Shown: positions 1 through 8,752 of the stretch, piece after piece
Position numbering within the stretch: position 1 is the first letter of the stretch
How the letters are laid out: the number at the start of each line of letters is the position of its first letter
Program-made: the position numbers and the translations under genes
Source of the DNA: SAR86 cluster bacterium AG-422-E19
GTDB lineage: Bacteria; Pseudomonadota; Gammaproteobacteria; Magnimaribacterales; AG-339-G14
Reading direction: 5' to 3'
Assembly (NCBI GenBank): GCA_003213595.1
Contig: QCMR01000001.1
Coordinates: 218,015-262,301, forward strand
Length of the DNA stretch: 44,287 bases
The notes under the pieces: model-generated
Told to the model about the DNA's origin: nothing
What the model saw: the letters and a program-made list of their open reading frames with translations, nothing else
The model's database searches: none

Positions 1-147
1 TGCAGCCAGACCAATGCCATTTACAGAGTGCATGGTTTCGAACATATCGTCCGTTAAAGTTTTCAACTCGTCATCAAAACTTTCGACAGGCTTTGCTTTA
101 ATACGCAAATCTTGATCAGGAAATTTTAAAATTTTTCTAATTGCCAC
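1..147 (-). CDS. def: Peptide deformylase, N-terminal 49 residues (3' end outside window)
   Basis: Removes the formyl group from the initiator methionine of nascent proteins in the cytoplasm. The visible 49 codons read [15 protein letters not shown]..., followed by [11 protein letters not shown] and GIGLAA. The last is motif 1 of peptide deformylases; the zinc-site motifs (EGCLS, HExDH) lie beyond the window edge. GTG at 147-145 is taken as the start because an in-frame TGA lies just upstream with only ATA, ACA and ATC between. No clear Shine-Dalgarno is seen. It is divergent from purE. Many gammaproteobacteria keep def near dprA, tsaC and aroE, so the neighbourhood supports the call; dprA is absent here. 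Confidence 0.9.
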   Translation of the reverse strand, partial: MAIRKILKFPDQDLRIKAKPVESFDDELKTLTDDMFETMHSVNGIGLAA

Positions 148-208
148 GATTGTTATTCAATTTATTTTTATCATCTGTAAAATAACATTTTAGTTAAGGA
201 GATCAAAA

Positions 209-694
209 ATGAAAGTTTCAATTGTCATGGGTTCAAAATCAGATTTAGATTTAGCAAAAGCTGCTGGAGAAATTCTTGATACGCTCGACGTTCCATACAC
301 AATAAATATTTTAAGCGCGCACAGAACACCAGAGCTATTGCATGCCCACATAGATGAGGCAATAGCAGATGGAGTCAGAGTTTTTATAGGCATTGCAGGT
401 TTGGCCGCTCACTTGGCAGGAAATGTTGCCTCCAAAACGACGCTGCCAGTCATTGGCGTTCCAGGAGATGGCGGACCCTTGAACGGATTTGATGCTCTTT
501 TATCCACTGTACAAATGCCTAAAGGAGTTCCAGTAGCAACTGTCGCCATTGGTAAGGCAGGAGCCATAAATGCAGGATATTTAGCTGCTCAAATGTTATC
601 CACAGGCAACGAGGAACTCGCTGAAAAAGTCAAAAACCTCAGAGAAGAACAAAAAGAGGCCCTGAAAAAGGAAAACGAGGAGCTTCAAAGCTAA
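209..694 (+). CDS. purE: N5-carboxyaminoimidazole ribonucleotide mutase, class I PurE
   Basis: Converts N5-CAIR to CAIR in de novo purine synthesis. The 161-aa length is normal for class I PurE. The N-terminal phosphate-binding segment MGSKSD (residues 7-12), the SAHRTP motif (36-41, with the catalytic-type His38) and the glycine-rich segment GLAAHLAG (64-71) are all present. The start is supported by AAGGAG at about 196-201, 7-8 bases before the ATG. The C-terminus is a charged helix rich in Glu and Lys. purK, the usual partner, is not adjacent; tsaC follows after 13 bases, so purE probably leads the purE-tsaC-aroE transcript. Confidence 0.96.
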   Translation: MKVSIVMGSKSDLDLAKAAGEILDTLDVPYTINILSAHRTPELLHAHIDEAIADGVRVFIGIAGLAAHLAGNVASKTTLPVIGVPGDGGPLNGFDALLSTVQMPKGVPVATVAIGKAGAINAGYLAAQMLSTGNEELAEKVKNLREEQKEALKKENEELQS

Positions 695-707
695 ATTATC
701 AAGGGAA

Positions 708-1211
708 ATGATTTACGCATACCCAACTGAGGGAGTTTGGGGTTTAGGCTGTCTGCCTAATTCAGAAGAAGATGTTAAAAAAATTTGTTTTCTTAAACAA
801 AGAACATTAGACAAGGGCTTAATTTTAGTTTCAGGACATTTTTCCCATTTTGATGCCTACCTATCACACCTGTCTGAAGATTTGATAAACAAAACGAAAA
901 GTAAGTGGCCTGGAGCTCATACTTGGTTGGTTCCAGCAAACGACAATGTTCCCTCTTGGATAAAAGGCGATAGCGACTTTGTGGCTTTGAGGCAAAGCGT
1001 TCATCCTTCGATTATTGAACTCTCTGAAAAGTTAAATAGTGTTATCACATCTACTTCAGCGAATATTTCATCAGAACCTCCAGCAAAAAATGTTGATGAA
1101 GTTAGAAACTTATTTGGAGATGAGGTATCTATATTTGAAGGAGAGCTTGGCGGGGCAGATAAACCTACCCCAATACAAAATTTAATAACTGATGAATGGA
1201 TAAGAAATTGA
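708..1211 (+). CDS. tsaC: Threonylcarbamoyl-AMP synthase (YrdC/Sua5 domain)
   Basis: Makes threonylcarbamoyl-AMP from threonine, bicarbonate and ATP, the first step of the t6A37 modification of ANN-decoding tRNAs. At 167 aa it is the short TsaC form, without the extra Sua5 domain. Typical features are the N-terminal YPTEGVWGLGC segment (residues 5-15), the basic FLKQR segment near 30 and TSANIS (about 114-119). An AGGGA Shine-Dalgarno lies just before the ATG. Its last 16 bases overlap aroE. The tsaC-aroE pairing is common in gammaproteobacteria, which supports both calls. Confidence 0.93.
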   Translation: MIYAYPTEGVWGLGCLPNSEEDVKKICFLKQRTLDKGLILVSGHFSHFDAYLSHLSEDLINKTKSKWPGAHTWLVPANDNVPSWIKGDSDFVALRQSVHPSIIELSEKLNSVITSTSANISSEPPAKNVDEVRNLFGDEVSIFEGELGGADKPTPIQNLITDEWIRN

Positions 1212-2044
1212 AACTCGCCGTCATAGGCAAGCCAATTAGTCACTCAAAGTCTCCTGAGATTCATCAAGACTTTGCCAGTCAATTTGATACGAAAATTGAA
1301 TTCAAAAAAGACGAAGTTACACCTGAAACTTTACAAACATGGCTTGCCGACTTTTTTAAGGATGGCGGTAAAGGTGTTTCCATAACGCTCCCGCTTAAAG
1401 AAGCGGCTTTAAATTATGCAGATGAAATTTCTGATCGGGCCAGGTTTGCCTCAGCATGCAATGTCATTTATCAAAAAGATGAAAGGTTATTTGGAGACTG
1501 TACCGATGGATTTGGTCTAATCAAAGATCTAGAAGAAAATTTAAAAGTTTCTTTAGAGGATAAGAAAATATTGATTTTGGGTGCGGGAGGAGCAGCGCGT
1601 GGCATTATTCCATCCATTTTTGAAAAAAATCCTTCGAAGCTGAAAATAGCCAACAGAACAGAAAGCAAAGCTCATTTATTAAAAGAAGACTTAGAAGGCA
1701 AAGTTAACTTGAAGGAAAATAACTTAATATTTGAAGCTGGTGGTCTTACAGATGACTTTTTGCTAACTGATTCTTATGATTTGGTTATCAACTCAACTTC
1801 AGTTTCAACACAAGCTGGAGAGTCCTTAGGACTGCCCAAAGCCTTATTTACAAGGACAAAGCTAGCATACGATCTCTTTTATTCTGCTGAAAATACAGTC
1901 TTTATGCAGGAAGCTTTAGCAGGTGGAGCTGAAAAATCATCGGATGGCTGGGGCATGCTGGTTGAGCAGGGCGCAGAGTCATTTAGATTATGGACTAATC
2001 TTATTCCAGATACTTCTAGATTGCTGGAAAAGCCTATTGATTAA
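1196..2044 (+). CDS. aroE: Shikimate dehydrogenase (NADP+)
   Basis: Reduces 3-dehydroshikimate to shikimate in aromatic amino acid synthesis. The 282-aa protein has the substrate-binding N-terminal motif GKPISHSKSP (residues 11-20; the two Ser contact shikimate), the TLPLK motif with catalytic-type Lys68, DCTDG (101-105, partner Asp104), the nucleotide-binding loop GAGGAARG (129-136) and the NRT motif (153-155) that reads the NADP phosphate. An alternative ATG lies 4 bases earlier but in another frame; the chosen ATG starts inside tsaC, consistent with translational coupling. Confidence 0.95.
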   Translation: MDKKLKLAVIGKPISHSKSPEIHQDFASQFDTKIEFKKDEVTPETLQTWLADFFKDGGKGVSITLPLKEAALNYADEISDRARFASACNVIYQKDERLFGDCTDGFGLIKDLEENLKVSLEDKKILILGAGGAARGIIPSIFEKNPSKLKIANRTESKAHLLKEDLEGKVNLKENNLIFEAGGLTDDFLLTDSYDLVINSTSVSTQAGESLGLPKALFTRTKLAYDLFYSAENTVFMQEALAGGAEKSSDGWGMLVEQGAESFRLWTNLIPDTSRLLEKPID

Positions 2045-2056
2045 GGCTTATTCATA

Positions 2057-2062
2057 TATAAT
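2057..2062 (+). promoter_or_regulatory. Candidate -10 element of the cox operon promoter
   Basis: A perfect TATAAT lies between aroE and coxB, but no good -35 hexamer at 16-18 bp was found. Transcription from it would start near 2069, giving a leader of about 29 bases before the ATG at 2098. It would exclude translation from the upstream in-frame TTG at 2065. Function is inferred. Confidence 0.4.
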
Positions 2063-2097
2063 TCTTGCACGTAACGCCCACAAAAAAACTTTTTGAG

Positions 2098-3231
2098 ATG
2101 TATTTGAAAAAACTTATTCTGTGCCTAACGGCATTGTTCTTAGCGCCTCTGTCTTTTTCGGCCTGGGACGACATCAATATGACCCCTGGCGTTAACGCCA
2201 TTGCTCAAGAAATCTTTGGTTTACACATGACCATTTTTTGGATTTGTGTCGTCATCGGGGCATTGGTTTTGGGCTTCATGGTTTTTCTTATTATTAAGTA
2301 TCGTAAGAAAGAGGGCGTTGAACCTGCTGATTTTGATGACAATCCAAAACTAGAACTGACCTGGACAATATTGTTTGCGGTCATATTGGTCGGTATGGCA
2401 ATTCCTGCTACTACAACCATGATCAAGGCTTACGATGACGAAGAGGGTGACATCAACATTCTGATCACCGGTCATCAGTGGAAGTGGCAGTATGAATATA
2501 TGGAAGATGAGGTGAGTTTTTTCAGTAACCTCCTGACTTCTCTCGATGCAAGAAACAACATTGCTCCAAAAACTGAAAACTATCTTTTGGAGGTCGACGA
2601 GCCTTTGGTTATTCCGGTCAACAAAAGAGTAAGATTTTTAATCACTGCTAACGACGTGATCCATTCTTGGTGGGTTCCAGATTTTGCCGTGAAGCAAGAT
2701 GCCATTCCGGGATTTATTAATACTGCTTGGACTTATATTGATGAGCCTGGCGTTTATCGTGGGCAATGCACCGAGTTGTGTGGGGTTTATCATGGATACA
2801 TGCCGATTGTAGTGAAAGCAGTATCGGATTCTGAATATAAAGATTTCATTCAAGGAAAAAGAGATTTAAAAGCGCAGCAAGCTCTTCTTACAGAAAAACT
2901 CTGGGAAACAGATGAGCTCTTTGCGATTGGCGAAGAAGTCTACTTAAAAAATTGTGTGGCTTGTCATCAAGTTAACGGTGCGGGCATTCCGCCAGTTTTC
3001 CCAGCCCTAGCTGGTAGTGAAATTGTCATGAACGATAAAGGCAGACAAGTAGAGATTTTAATGGAAGGGGTTCAAGGTGCAGCGATGCAATCTTATGCAG
3101 AACAACTTACCGAAGTAGAAATTGCAGCAGTGATTACCTATACCCGAAAGGCATGGGGTAATGATGCTGGAGGCGATGGCGAAATCGTCGTCCCTAAAGA
3201 AATTTTAGATTATAAAAACAACAAACTATAA
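2098..3231 (+). CDS. coxB: Cytochrome c oxidase subunit II with fused cytochrome c domain
   Basis: Accepts electrons from cytochrome c through the binuclear CuA centre in the periplasm and passes them to subunit I. The 377 residues are: signal peptide (about 1-22), two membrane helices (about 40-65 and 85-108), the CuA cupredoxin domain with H189, C224, C228, H232 and M235 (the CxxxCxxxHxxM pattern in CTELCGVYHGYM), and a C-terminal cytochrome c domain with heme motif CVACH (286-290) and probable axial Met330. The ATG at 2098 is preferred over an in-frame TTG at 2065 because it starts directly with a signal peptide. The fused heme domain makes this a caa3-like subunit II, as in Pseudomonas. 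It heads the cox operon. Confidence 0.96.
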   Translation: MYLKKLILCLTALFLAPLSFSAWDDINMTPGVNAIAQEIFGLHMTIFWICVVIGALVLGFMVFLIIKYRKKEGVEPADFDDNPKLELTWTILFAVILVGMAIPATTTMIKAYDDEEGDINILITGHQWKWQYEYMEDEVSFFSNLLTSLDARNNIAPKTENYLLEVDEPLVIPVNKRVRFLITANDVIHSWWVPDFAVKQDAIPGFINTAWTYIDEPGVYRGQCTELCGVYHGYMPIVVKAVSDSEYKDFIQGKRDLKAQQALLTEKLWETDELFAIGEEVYLKNCVACHQVNGAGIPPVFPALAGSEIVMNDKGRQVEILMEGVQGAAMQSYAEQLTEVEIAAVITYTRKAWGNDAGGDGEIVVPKEILDYKNNKL

Positions 3232-3247
3232 AAAGGAGCTTTAAAAA

Positions 3248-4849
3248 ATGAGCGCAGTAATAGAAGGACATCACGACGATCATCATCATGGTCCGGCCAA
3301 GGGCATAACCCGTTGGCTTTACACTACAAACCATAAGGACATTGGTTCACTATATTTATGGTTTAGTTTCATCATGCTTTTCATTGGTGGAGCAATGGCT
3401 ATGGTCATTAGGGCTGAGCTTTTTGAGCCTGGAAGTCAGATTGTTTCCCCAGAATTTTATAACCAAATGGTAACCAATCATGGATTGATCATGGTATTTG
3501 GTGTAATCATGCCTGCTTTTGTTGGTCTGGCTAATTGGTTAATCCCAATGCAAATTGGTGCACCGGACATGGCTCTACCAAGATTGAATAACTTAAGCTT
3601 TTGGATTTTACCTGCTGCTTTTGGAGTTTTACTTGCTACTTTCTTTATGGAAGGCGGAGCGCCAAACTTTGGTTGGACTTTTTATGCGCCATTATCAACT
3701 GAATATGCACCACCTACTGTAACTTACTTTATTTTCGCAGTGCACATTATGGGAGCTTCTTCCATCATGGGCTCAATCAATGTCATAACCACAATTTTGA
3801 ACATGAGAGCGCCTGGAATGACTCTTATGAAAATGCCGCTATTTGTATGGTCTTGGTTAATTACTGCTTACTTATTAATAGCCGTGATGCCCGTTCTAGC
3901 CGGGGCGGTGACCATGATGTTAATGGATATCCATTTTGGTACCAGTTTCTTTAAAGCCGGCGGCGGAGGCGATCCAGTTTTATTCCAACACATATTCTGG
4001 TTCTTCGGTCATCCTGAGGTCTACATCATGATTTTGCCAGCTTTTGGAATTGTGTCTCATATTATTGAAACCTTTTCTAGAAAGCCTATTTTTGGATACG
4101 ACTCCATGGTCTATGCGATAGCCTCAATTGCGTTACTATCTTTTGTAGTTTGGGCACACCACATGTTTACTGTTGGCATGCCAATAGCTGGAGAACTATT
4201 CTTTATGTACTCCACCATGCTAATTGCAATCCCAACTGGAGTGAAAGTTTTCAACTGGCTTTCTACTATGTTCAAAGGTTCGCTAACTTTTGAAACACCA
4301 ATGCTTTTTGCAATCGCATTTGTAGCATTGTTCACCATTGGTGGTTTGTCAGGTTTGATGTTGGCAATTGCTCCAGCAGATTTTCAATACCATGATACTT
4401 ATTTTGTTGTCGCTCACTTCCATTATGTATTAGTCCCAGGAGCCTTATTCTCAATCATTGCTGCTGTATATTATTGGCTTCCCAAATGGACCGGTTACAT
4501 GTATGACGAATTTATGGGCAAAACTCATTTCTGGCTATCCTTTGTATCAGTAAATTTAACTTTTTTCCCAATGCATTTTGTAGGACTTGCCGGTATGCCA
4601 AGAAGAATTCCAGATTATGCTATGCAGTTTGCTGACTACAACATGATTGTTAGTGTTGGAGCGTTTTTGTTTGGATTGTCACAGCTACTCTTTTTATATG
4701 TAGTTCTGAAAGCAATCTTTTACGGTAAAAAAGCTACAGGACAAGTTTGGGAAGGCGCACAAGGTCTTGAGTGGACTTTAGATTCACCGCCTGCTTACCA
4801 TACCTTTGAAACTCCTCCTAACTTAGAGGCTGGAGAAGCTAAAGGCTAA
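3248..4849 (+). CDS. coxA: Cytochrome c oxidase subunit I
   Basis: Heme-copper catalytic subunit that reduces O2 to water and pumps protons in the inner membrane. All metal ligands are present in 533 aa: H78 and H392 (heme a), H390 (heme a3), and H255, H304 and H305 (CuB). The GHPEVY motif contains E257 and the Tyr259 that is cross-linked in the family. Asp107 in the APDMALPR segment corresponds to the D-channel entrance. About twelve membrane helices are expected. The N-terminus carries a His/Asp-rich stretch (GHHDDHHHG, residues 7-15) of unknown role. A strong AAAGGAG lies 8-10 bases before the ATG. Confidence 0.98.
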   Translation: MSAVIEGHHDDHHHGPAKGITRWLYTTNHKDIGSLYLWFSFIMLFIGGAMAMVIRAELFEPGSQIVSPEFYNQMVTNHGLIMVFGVIMPAFVGLANWLIPMQIGAPDMALPRLNNLSFWILPAAFGVLLATFFMEGGAPNFGWTFYAPLSTEYAPPTVTYFIFAVHIMGASSIMGSINVITTILNMRAPGMTLMKMPLFVWSWLITAYLLIAVMPVLAGAVTMMLMDIHFGTSFFKAGGGGDPVLFQHIFWFFGHPEVYIMILPAFGIVSHIIETFSRKPIFGYDSMVYAIASIALLSFVVWAHHMFTVGMPIAGELFFMYSTMLIAIPTGVKVFNWLSTMFKGSLTFETPMLFAIAFVALFTIGGLSGLMLAIAPADFQYHDTYFVVAHFHYVLVPGALFSIIAAVYYWLPKWTGYMYDEFMGKTHFWLSFVSVNLTFFPMHFVGLAGMPRRIPDYAMQFADYNMIVSVGAFLFGLSQLLFLYVVLKAIFYGKKATGQVWEGAQGLEWTLDSPPAYHTFETPPNLEAGEAKG

Positions 4850-4850
4850 A

Positions 4851-5387
4851 ATGAGCAGCATTAAAAAAAGCGTTTCGAAACTTTTTTTAGCAACGGTCGG
4901 AATGTTTTTGTTTGGTTTTGCCTTGGTACCAATTTATGACGTGTTCTGTGAAATCACAGGACTAAATGGAAAAGTCACTGGACCTACTTTCTCCGAGTAT
5001 GAAGATATCGGAAACCGTGAAATCAAAATCACTTTTACCACGACTAACAACAATGGTATGCCATGGTTTTTTGATTCAGATAGGTCTCAAATGAAAGTAA
5101 AGACTGGCGAGCAAAATTTAATGTCTTACGTCTTTACCAACACCACTGATAAACCAATGATCGCTCAGGCAATCCCCAGCGTTTCACCAGGCAAGGGGGC
5201 ACAATACTTTCACAAAACCGAGTGTTTTTGTTTTGAGCAACAATACCTTGAACCTGGCGAAAGCATCTCGATCCCTTTGAAGTTTGTCATCGATCCTGAT
5301 TTGCCAGCAGATATTTCTTCTCTGGCTTTGGGTTATACTTTGTTTGATATCACAAAAGATCAAATGACCAAACAAGCGAGCAACTAA
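4851..5387 (+). CDS. ctaG: Cytochrome c oxidase assembly protein CtaG/Cox11
   Basis: Delivers copper to the CuB site of subunit I from the periplasmic face. It is a 178-aa single-pass protein: short cytoplasmic N-terminus, membrane helix about 8-27, then the periplasmic immunoglobulin-like domain with VPIYDVFCEITG near 26-37 and the copper-binding CFCF motif (C125, C127). It starts one base after the coxA stop, so it is almost certainly translated from the same mRNA. Confidence 0.95.
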   Translation: MSSIKKSVSKLFLATVGMFLFGFALVPIYDVFCEITGLNGKVTGPTFSEYEDIGNREIKITFTTTNNNGMPWFFDSDRSQMKVKTGEQNLMSYVFTNTTDKPMIAQAIPSVSPGKGAQYFHKTECFCFEQQYLEPGESISIPLKFVIDPDLPADISSLALGYTLFDITKDQMTKQASN

Positions 5388-5388
5388 T

Positions 5389-6291
5389 ATGAGTTCAGAC
5401 TCTTCTTATTACGTACCTGAAAGTAGCAAGCTGCCAATATTCATGGCATTCGGTTTGCTTCTCTTCGTTCTAGGCGCGGGTAGTACGATTAATGATTTGG
5501 GAAAAGAAAGTTCAAATTCTTATATCCTTCTTATGACTTCGTTTGCCGTTATTTGGGGAGTAATGTTTGTCTGGTTTAGCAATGTAATCAATGAAAACAA
5601 CAAAGGAATGTATAGCGATCAGCTCAACCAATCTTTTGTATGGGGCATGGCTTGGTTTATTTTTTCCGAAGTCATGTTTTTCTTTGCATTTTTCCTAGCA
5701 CTTGGCTATGTCAGAATGTTTTCTGTGCCATGGCTCGGTGGGGAAGGCGAGAAAGCGATAGCGAATATTTTGTGGCCAACCTTCGAAGCAACCTGGCCGG
5801 TCATGGTAACTCCTGATAATGAAACCTTTCCTGGAGCTGAAAAAAACATGAACATGCCAGGGATAACCAAACTGTATACTTGGCTACCTTTCTGGAATAC
5901 TTTATGTTTGGTGACTTCAAGTGGAACCATTGCCTTAGCTGAGGCAGCTCTTAAAAAAGGCAAACGAGCAGCTTTTAAAAGCTGGATGGTGGTAACCATT
6001 TCTCTAGGTTTTATTTTCGTCTTTTTGCAAGGCTTAGAGTATTACGAAGCCTATGCGCACATGGGTTTAACGTTAGGCGCAGGTATTTATGGTACGACGT
6101 TCTTCTTGCTTACTGGATTTCATGGTTTTCATGTTTGCTTAGGAGCAATCATCCTAACAATTATGACCATACGAGGCTTTGGCGGCGCTTTTTCTGAACA
6201 CGATCACTTTGGCTTAGCCGCAGGATCTTGGTATTGGCACTTTGTGGATGTTGTTTGGATATTTTTGGTTCTGGTAGTTTATGTGTTTTAA
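5389..6291 (+). CDS. coxC: Cytochrome c oxidase subunit III
   Basis: Structural subunit III of the aa3-type oxidase, thought to sustain proton uptake and stability. The 300-aa hydrophobic protein has the family motifs SEVMFFFAFF (about 88-97), TSSGTIALAEAA and, at the C-terminus, GFHGFHVCLGA and WYWHFVDVVWIFLVLVVY. Seven membrane helices are expected. It begins one base after ctaG ends. Its last 4 bases overlap the end of the opposite-strand DUF2909 gene. Confidence 0.97.
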   Translation: MSSDSSYYVPESSKLPIFMAFGLLLFVLGAGSTINDLGKESSNSYILLMTSFAVIWGVMFVWFSNVINENNKGMYSDQLNQSFVWGMAWFIFSEVMFFFAFFLALGYVRMFSVPWLGGEGEKAIANILWPTFEATWPVMVTPDNETFPGAEKNMNMPGITKLYTWLPFWNTLCLVTSSGTIALAEAALKKGKRAAFKSWMVVTISLGFIFVFLQGLEYYEAYAHMGLTLGAGIYGTTFFLLTGFHGFHVCLGAIILTIMTIRGFGGAFSEHDHFGLAAGSWYWHFVDVVWIFLVLVVYVF

Positions 6292-6494
6292 CCCCAAGGG
6301 GAGTTAAGACCAAGTTGACCTGTGTATAAACCGTATCCAATAGTCAATAAAAGTAGCATCGCTATAGTAACTCTTACTCGTAAAGTATAAATCGCCCTAG
6401 AGGTATTGCCTTTGTCTTTCAAAAGAAAAAACGCACTTGAAAAAAGGCTGACCAGCATTGCAAGGGCAAGGACTGCAATTATGAATTTAAGCAT
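6288..6494 (-). CDS. Twin-transmembrane DUF2909 protein
   Basis: A 68-aa protein of two hydrophobic helices (about 1-25 and 42-60) separated by a basic loop (KDKGNTSRAIYTLRVR). Length, topology and position between coxC and SURF1 match the DUF2909 gene in pseudomonad cox loci. Its role is unknown; the conserved position suggests a link to oxidase assembly. It lies antisense in the middle of an otherwise plus-strand operon, convergent with coxC by 4 bases and with its ATG a few bases from that of the SURF1 gene. Confidence 0.8.
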   Translation of the reverse strand: MLKFIIAVLALAMLVSLFSSAFFLLKDKGNTSRAIYTLRVRVTIAMLLLLTIGYGLYTGQLGLNSPWG

Positions 6495-6499
6495 TGTTT

Positions 6500-7186
6500 A
6501 TGAAAGTTTCTGAATATTTGATTTTGTTGATCTTTCTTATTGTCTTTATAGGATCATTATCTCTTGGTATTTGGCAAATAGACAGAGGCTATGACAAAAA
6601 GGCATTAGAAAATACTTTTTCCCAAAGACAATCCTTGCCAGTCGAAACAAACCCAGGCCGGCTCAATCAAAATTTATATTATAGGAATATACAAATTTCG
6701 GGGATTTTCGGTAAAACAAATTTTTTTGTGGATAATAAAACATTTAATGGCAAAGCTGGATATGTGGTTTTTTCACCATTTACTCTAGCTGACAGTAAAA
6801 AAATACTCGTTTCTAGAGGCTGGATAGAATCTGACCAAAGAGATTCTTTACCAGAGCTTTCTTTGCCTCAAACAACATTGAAACTAGATGGAATGATAAG
6901 ACCTTTTTCAAAAGACTTTGTATTAGAAGATCAGGCAAAACAAATTGAAAACAACTTTATCATTCAAGGACTAGATAAAGAATTGATGGAAGATTTAAGT
7001 GGCTATAAGCTTTTGCCTTATGTATTCGAGCTCTCTGCTTTATCGAATTTAAGCTTGGAGCCTATTTGGCGACCAACCTCATTAAAATCGACTAGGCATT
7101 TTGGATATGCTATTCAGTGGTTTGCCTTAGCCTTGGTAGTTTTGTTTGGCGGTTATTATTTATTTAGAAAAAAGCAGGTGACATGA
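6500..7186 (+). CDS. SURF1-family cytochrome oxidase biogenesis protein
   Basis: SURF1 proteins assist heme a insertion into subunit I. This 228-aa protein has the family layout: an N-terminal membrane helix (about 5-25) followed by LGIWQIDRG, a periplasmic domain with YYRNIQISG, GYVVFSPF and LVSRGWI, and a C-terminal helix beginning HFGYAIQWFALALVVLFGGYY. The ATG at 6500 is chosen over an in-frame TTG two codons upstream. It ends with an ATGA overlap onto the next gene. Confidence 0.93.
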   Translation: MKVSEYLILLIFLIVFIGSLSLGIWQIDRGYDKKALENTFSQRQSLPVETNPGRLNQNLYYRNIQISGIFGKTNFFVDNKTFNGKAGYVVFSPFTLADSKKILVSRGWIESDQRDSLPELSLPQTTLKLDGMIRPFSKDFVLEDQAKQIENNFIIQGLDKELMEDLSGYKLLPYVFELSALSNLSLEPIWRPTSLKSTRHFGYAIQWFALALVVLFGGYYLFRKKQVT

Positions 7187-7764
7187 AAAACAAAGGCTTT
7201 CTTATAGCAATGATAATCTTCGGGACACCTTTTTTGGTTATTTCTTTGTCTACCTTTTGGTACTACGCAGGGCTCGGACCCAAAGCAACTGTTAATTATG
7301 GAACTATGATAGATCCACCAGTCGACCTCGGTAGCTTGGAACTTGAATTGGATTATCAACCGCTAAATATAGATTCGATGGAAAGAAAGTGGATGATTAT
7401 CCACTTCATTGATGATCGTTGTAATGAAGCATGCTTGGAAGCTTTTTATTTTTCTAGACAAATAAATACTGCAATCGGCAGAGAAAAAGATAGGGTGAAG
7501 CGCTTTTATGTTGCCTCGCCAAAAACTAACGAAAAGATAAAAAAACTTTTTCAAGACGAAACCAACTTAACTGTTATTTCTGCAAAGAATTTAGATCTTT
7601 TAAGGCAAAAAATGGTTGAAGCTGGTATAAACCCATTCGCTCAACCTGGCTTTTTCCTAGCAGACCCCCTTGGAAATATTATTTTGTCTTATCAAGGAGA
7701 AATCGATCCAAAAAAAATCTTATCGGATATTAAAAAATTATTGAGAGCATCAAAAATTGGCTAA
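7183..7764 (+). CDS. Membrane-anchored thioredoxin-like/SCO-like protein of the cox locus
   Basis: A 193-aa protein with one N-terminal membrane helix (about 6-28) and a periplasmic domain resembling thioredoxin/SCO folds: a MIIHFIDD strand followed by CNEAC (C80, C84), spaced CxxxC as in SCO proteins, and a C-terminal QPGFFLADPLGNIILSY segment like the cis-Pro/last-strand region of that fold. Pseudomonad cox loci have a protein of this type in the same slot between SURF1 and COX15. A copper or thiol role in CuA assembly is inference. It overlaps the SURF1 gene by ATGA. Confidence 0.75.
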   Translation: MKNKGFLIAMIIFGTPFLVISLSTFWYYAGLGPKATVNYGTMIDPPVDLGSLELELDYQPLNIDSMERKWMIIHFIDDRCNEACLEAFYFSRQINTAIGREKDRVKRFYVASPKTNEKIKKLFQDETNLTVISAKNLDLLRQKMVEAGINPFAQPGFFLADPLGNIILSYQGEIDPKKILSDIKKLLRASKIG

Positions 7765-8752
7765 TTTAAAAAGAATACAACTTATTGCCTTGCTTGGCAT
7801 TTTTCTGGCTTTCACTGTAGTGGGGCTAGGAGCTTGGACAAGACTAGTTGATGCAGGTTTAGGTTGCCCAGACTGGCCTGGCTGTTATGGTTTTGCCATT
7901 TGGCCTATGTCAGAAACAGAAATTTCTTTAGCCAACGAACTTTATCCAGAAAGAAAATTTGAAATTGAAAAAGCAGTTCCAGAAGTAGTGCATAGATATT
8001 TTGCTGGTTCCTTAGGCCTTTTGATTATTGGACTTTTTCTTTATGCAGTTTTTTCCAAACCGAGAAACTCTTTCATTGTAAAAATAACTTCAACCATGAC
8101 AGCACTTGTTCTGTTTCAATCGTTGCTTGGCTATTTCACAGTAAGTTTAAAATTGTGGCCTCAGGTTGTTACTGCACATTTGCTTGGAGGTTTTGCGACC
8201 ACCACCTTACTTTTTTTAACTTATTTGAAATTAAAAGAAATAAATTTAGGTAACATTAATTATTTTTCTGTATCTAAAAGCACTCTAAGGATTTTAAATA
8301 TAGCTTTTCCAATTTTGATCGTTCAGATAATCCTGGGAGTTTGGCTCAGTTCTAATTATGCAGCTTTGGCTTGTTCAGATTTTCCTCTTTGCAAAGGACA
8401 AATCCTTCCAGATGCAGACTATGTAAAAGGTCTAAATTTTGCTCAAAGAATAGGCCCCGATTATTTAGGGGGACAGCTGGATCATCAATCAAGAGTGGCA
8501 ATTCACCTTGTTCATAGGTTTGGTGCATTAATTGTGACTTTGTATTTTTTATTTTTGGCATATTTATTCGCGAAAGAAAAAAACTATTTTGTTTCAGGTT
8601 TAATTGGCGCCTTGCTTTTTCTTCAACTTGCCTTAGGCATCTCAAACATTATTTATAGACTTCCGCTTTATGTTGCGATTGCGCATAATCTTGGAGCTCT
8701 TTTCCTATTGTTGGGATTATCGTATGCTAGATTAAGGTCTCGTGAATACTGA
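7757..8752 (+). CDS. ctaA: Heme A synthase (COX15/CtaA)
   Basis: Oxidises the C8 methyl of heme O to formyl, giving heme A. The 331-aa protein has about eight membrane helices and the conserved heme-ligand histidines in VVHRYFAG, VTAHLLGG, LVHRFGAL and AIAHNLGAL, plus the N-terminal GAWTRLVDAGLGCPDWPGC signature. The start is TTG at 7757: there is no suitable ATG, and the protein it gives begins at the expected distance from the first helix. It overlaps the preceding gene by 8 bases and cyoE by 11 bases. Confidence 0.94.
   Translation: MANLKRIQLIALLGIFLAFTVVGLGAWTRLVDAGLGCPDWPGCYGFAIWPMSETEISLANELYPERKFEIEKAVPEVVHRYFAGSLGLLIIGLFLYAVFSKPRNSFIVKITSTMTALVLFQSLLGYFTVSLKLWPQVVTAHLLGGFATTTLLFLTYLKLKEINLGNINYFSVSKSTLRILNIAFPILIVQIILGVWLSSNYAALACSDFPLCKGQILPDADYVKGLNFAQRIGPDYLGGQLDHQSRVAIHLVHRFGALIVTLYFLFLAYLFAKEKNYFVSGLIGALLFLQLALGISNIIYRLPLYVAIAHNLGALFLLLGLSYARLRSREY

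Noticed and set aside
181-208. Purine riboswitch or PurR operator before purE
   Set aside because: Only about 60 bases lie between the def and purE starts, with no aptamer-like pairing and no PurR palindrome.
2065-2097. Upstream TTG start for coxB giving 11 more residues
   Set aside because: It would place a charged segment before the signal peptide and would lie before the likely transcription start set by TATAAT at 2057-2062.
5706-5999. Antisense frame of 97 codons inside coxC
   Set aside because: Shadow of a highly conserved gene; no RBS and no family features. The same was concluded for other antisense frames inside clear genes, e.g. 8352-8645 and 24716-25231.
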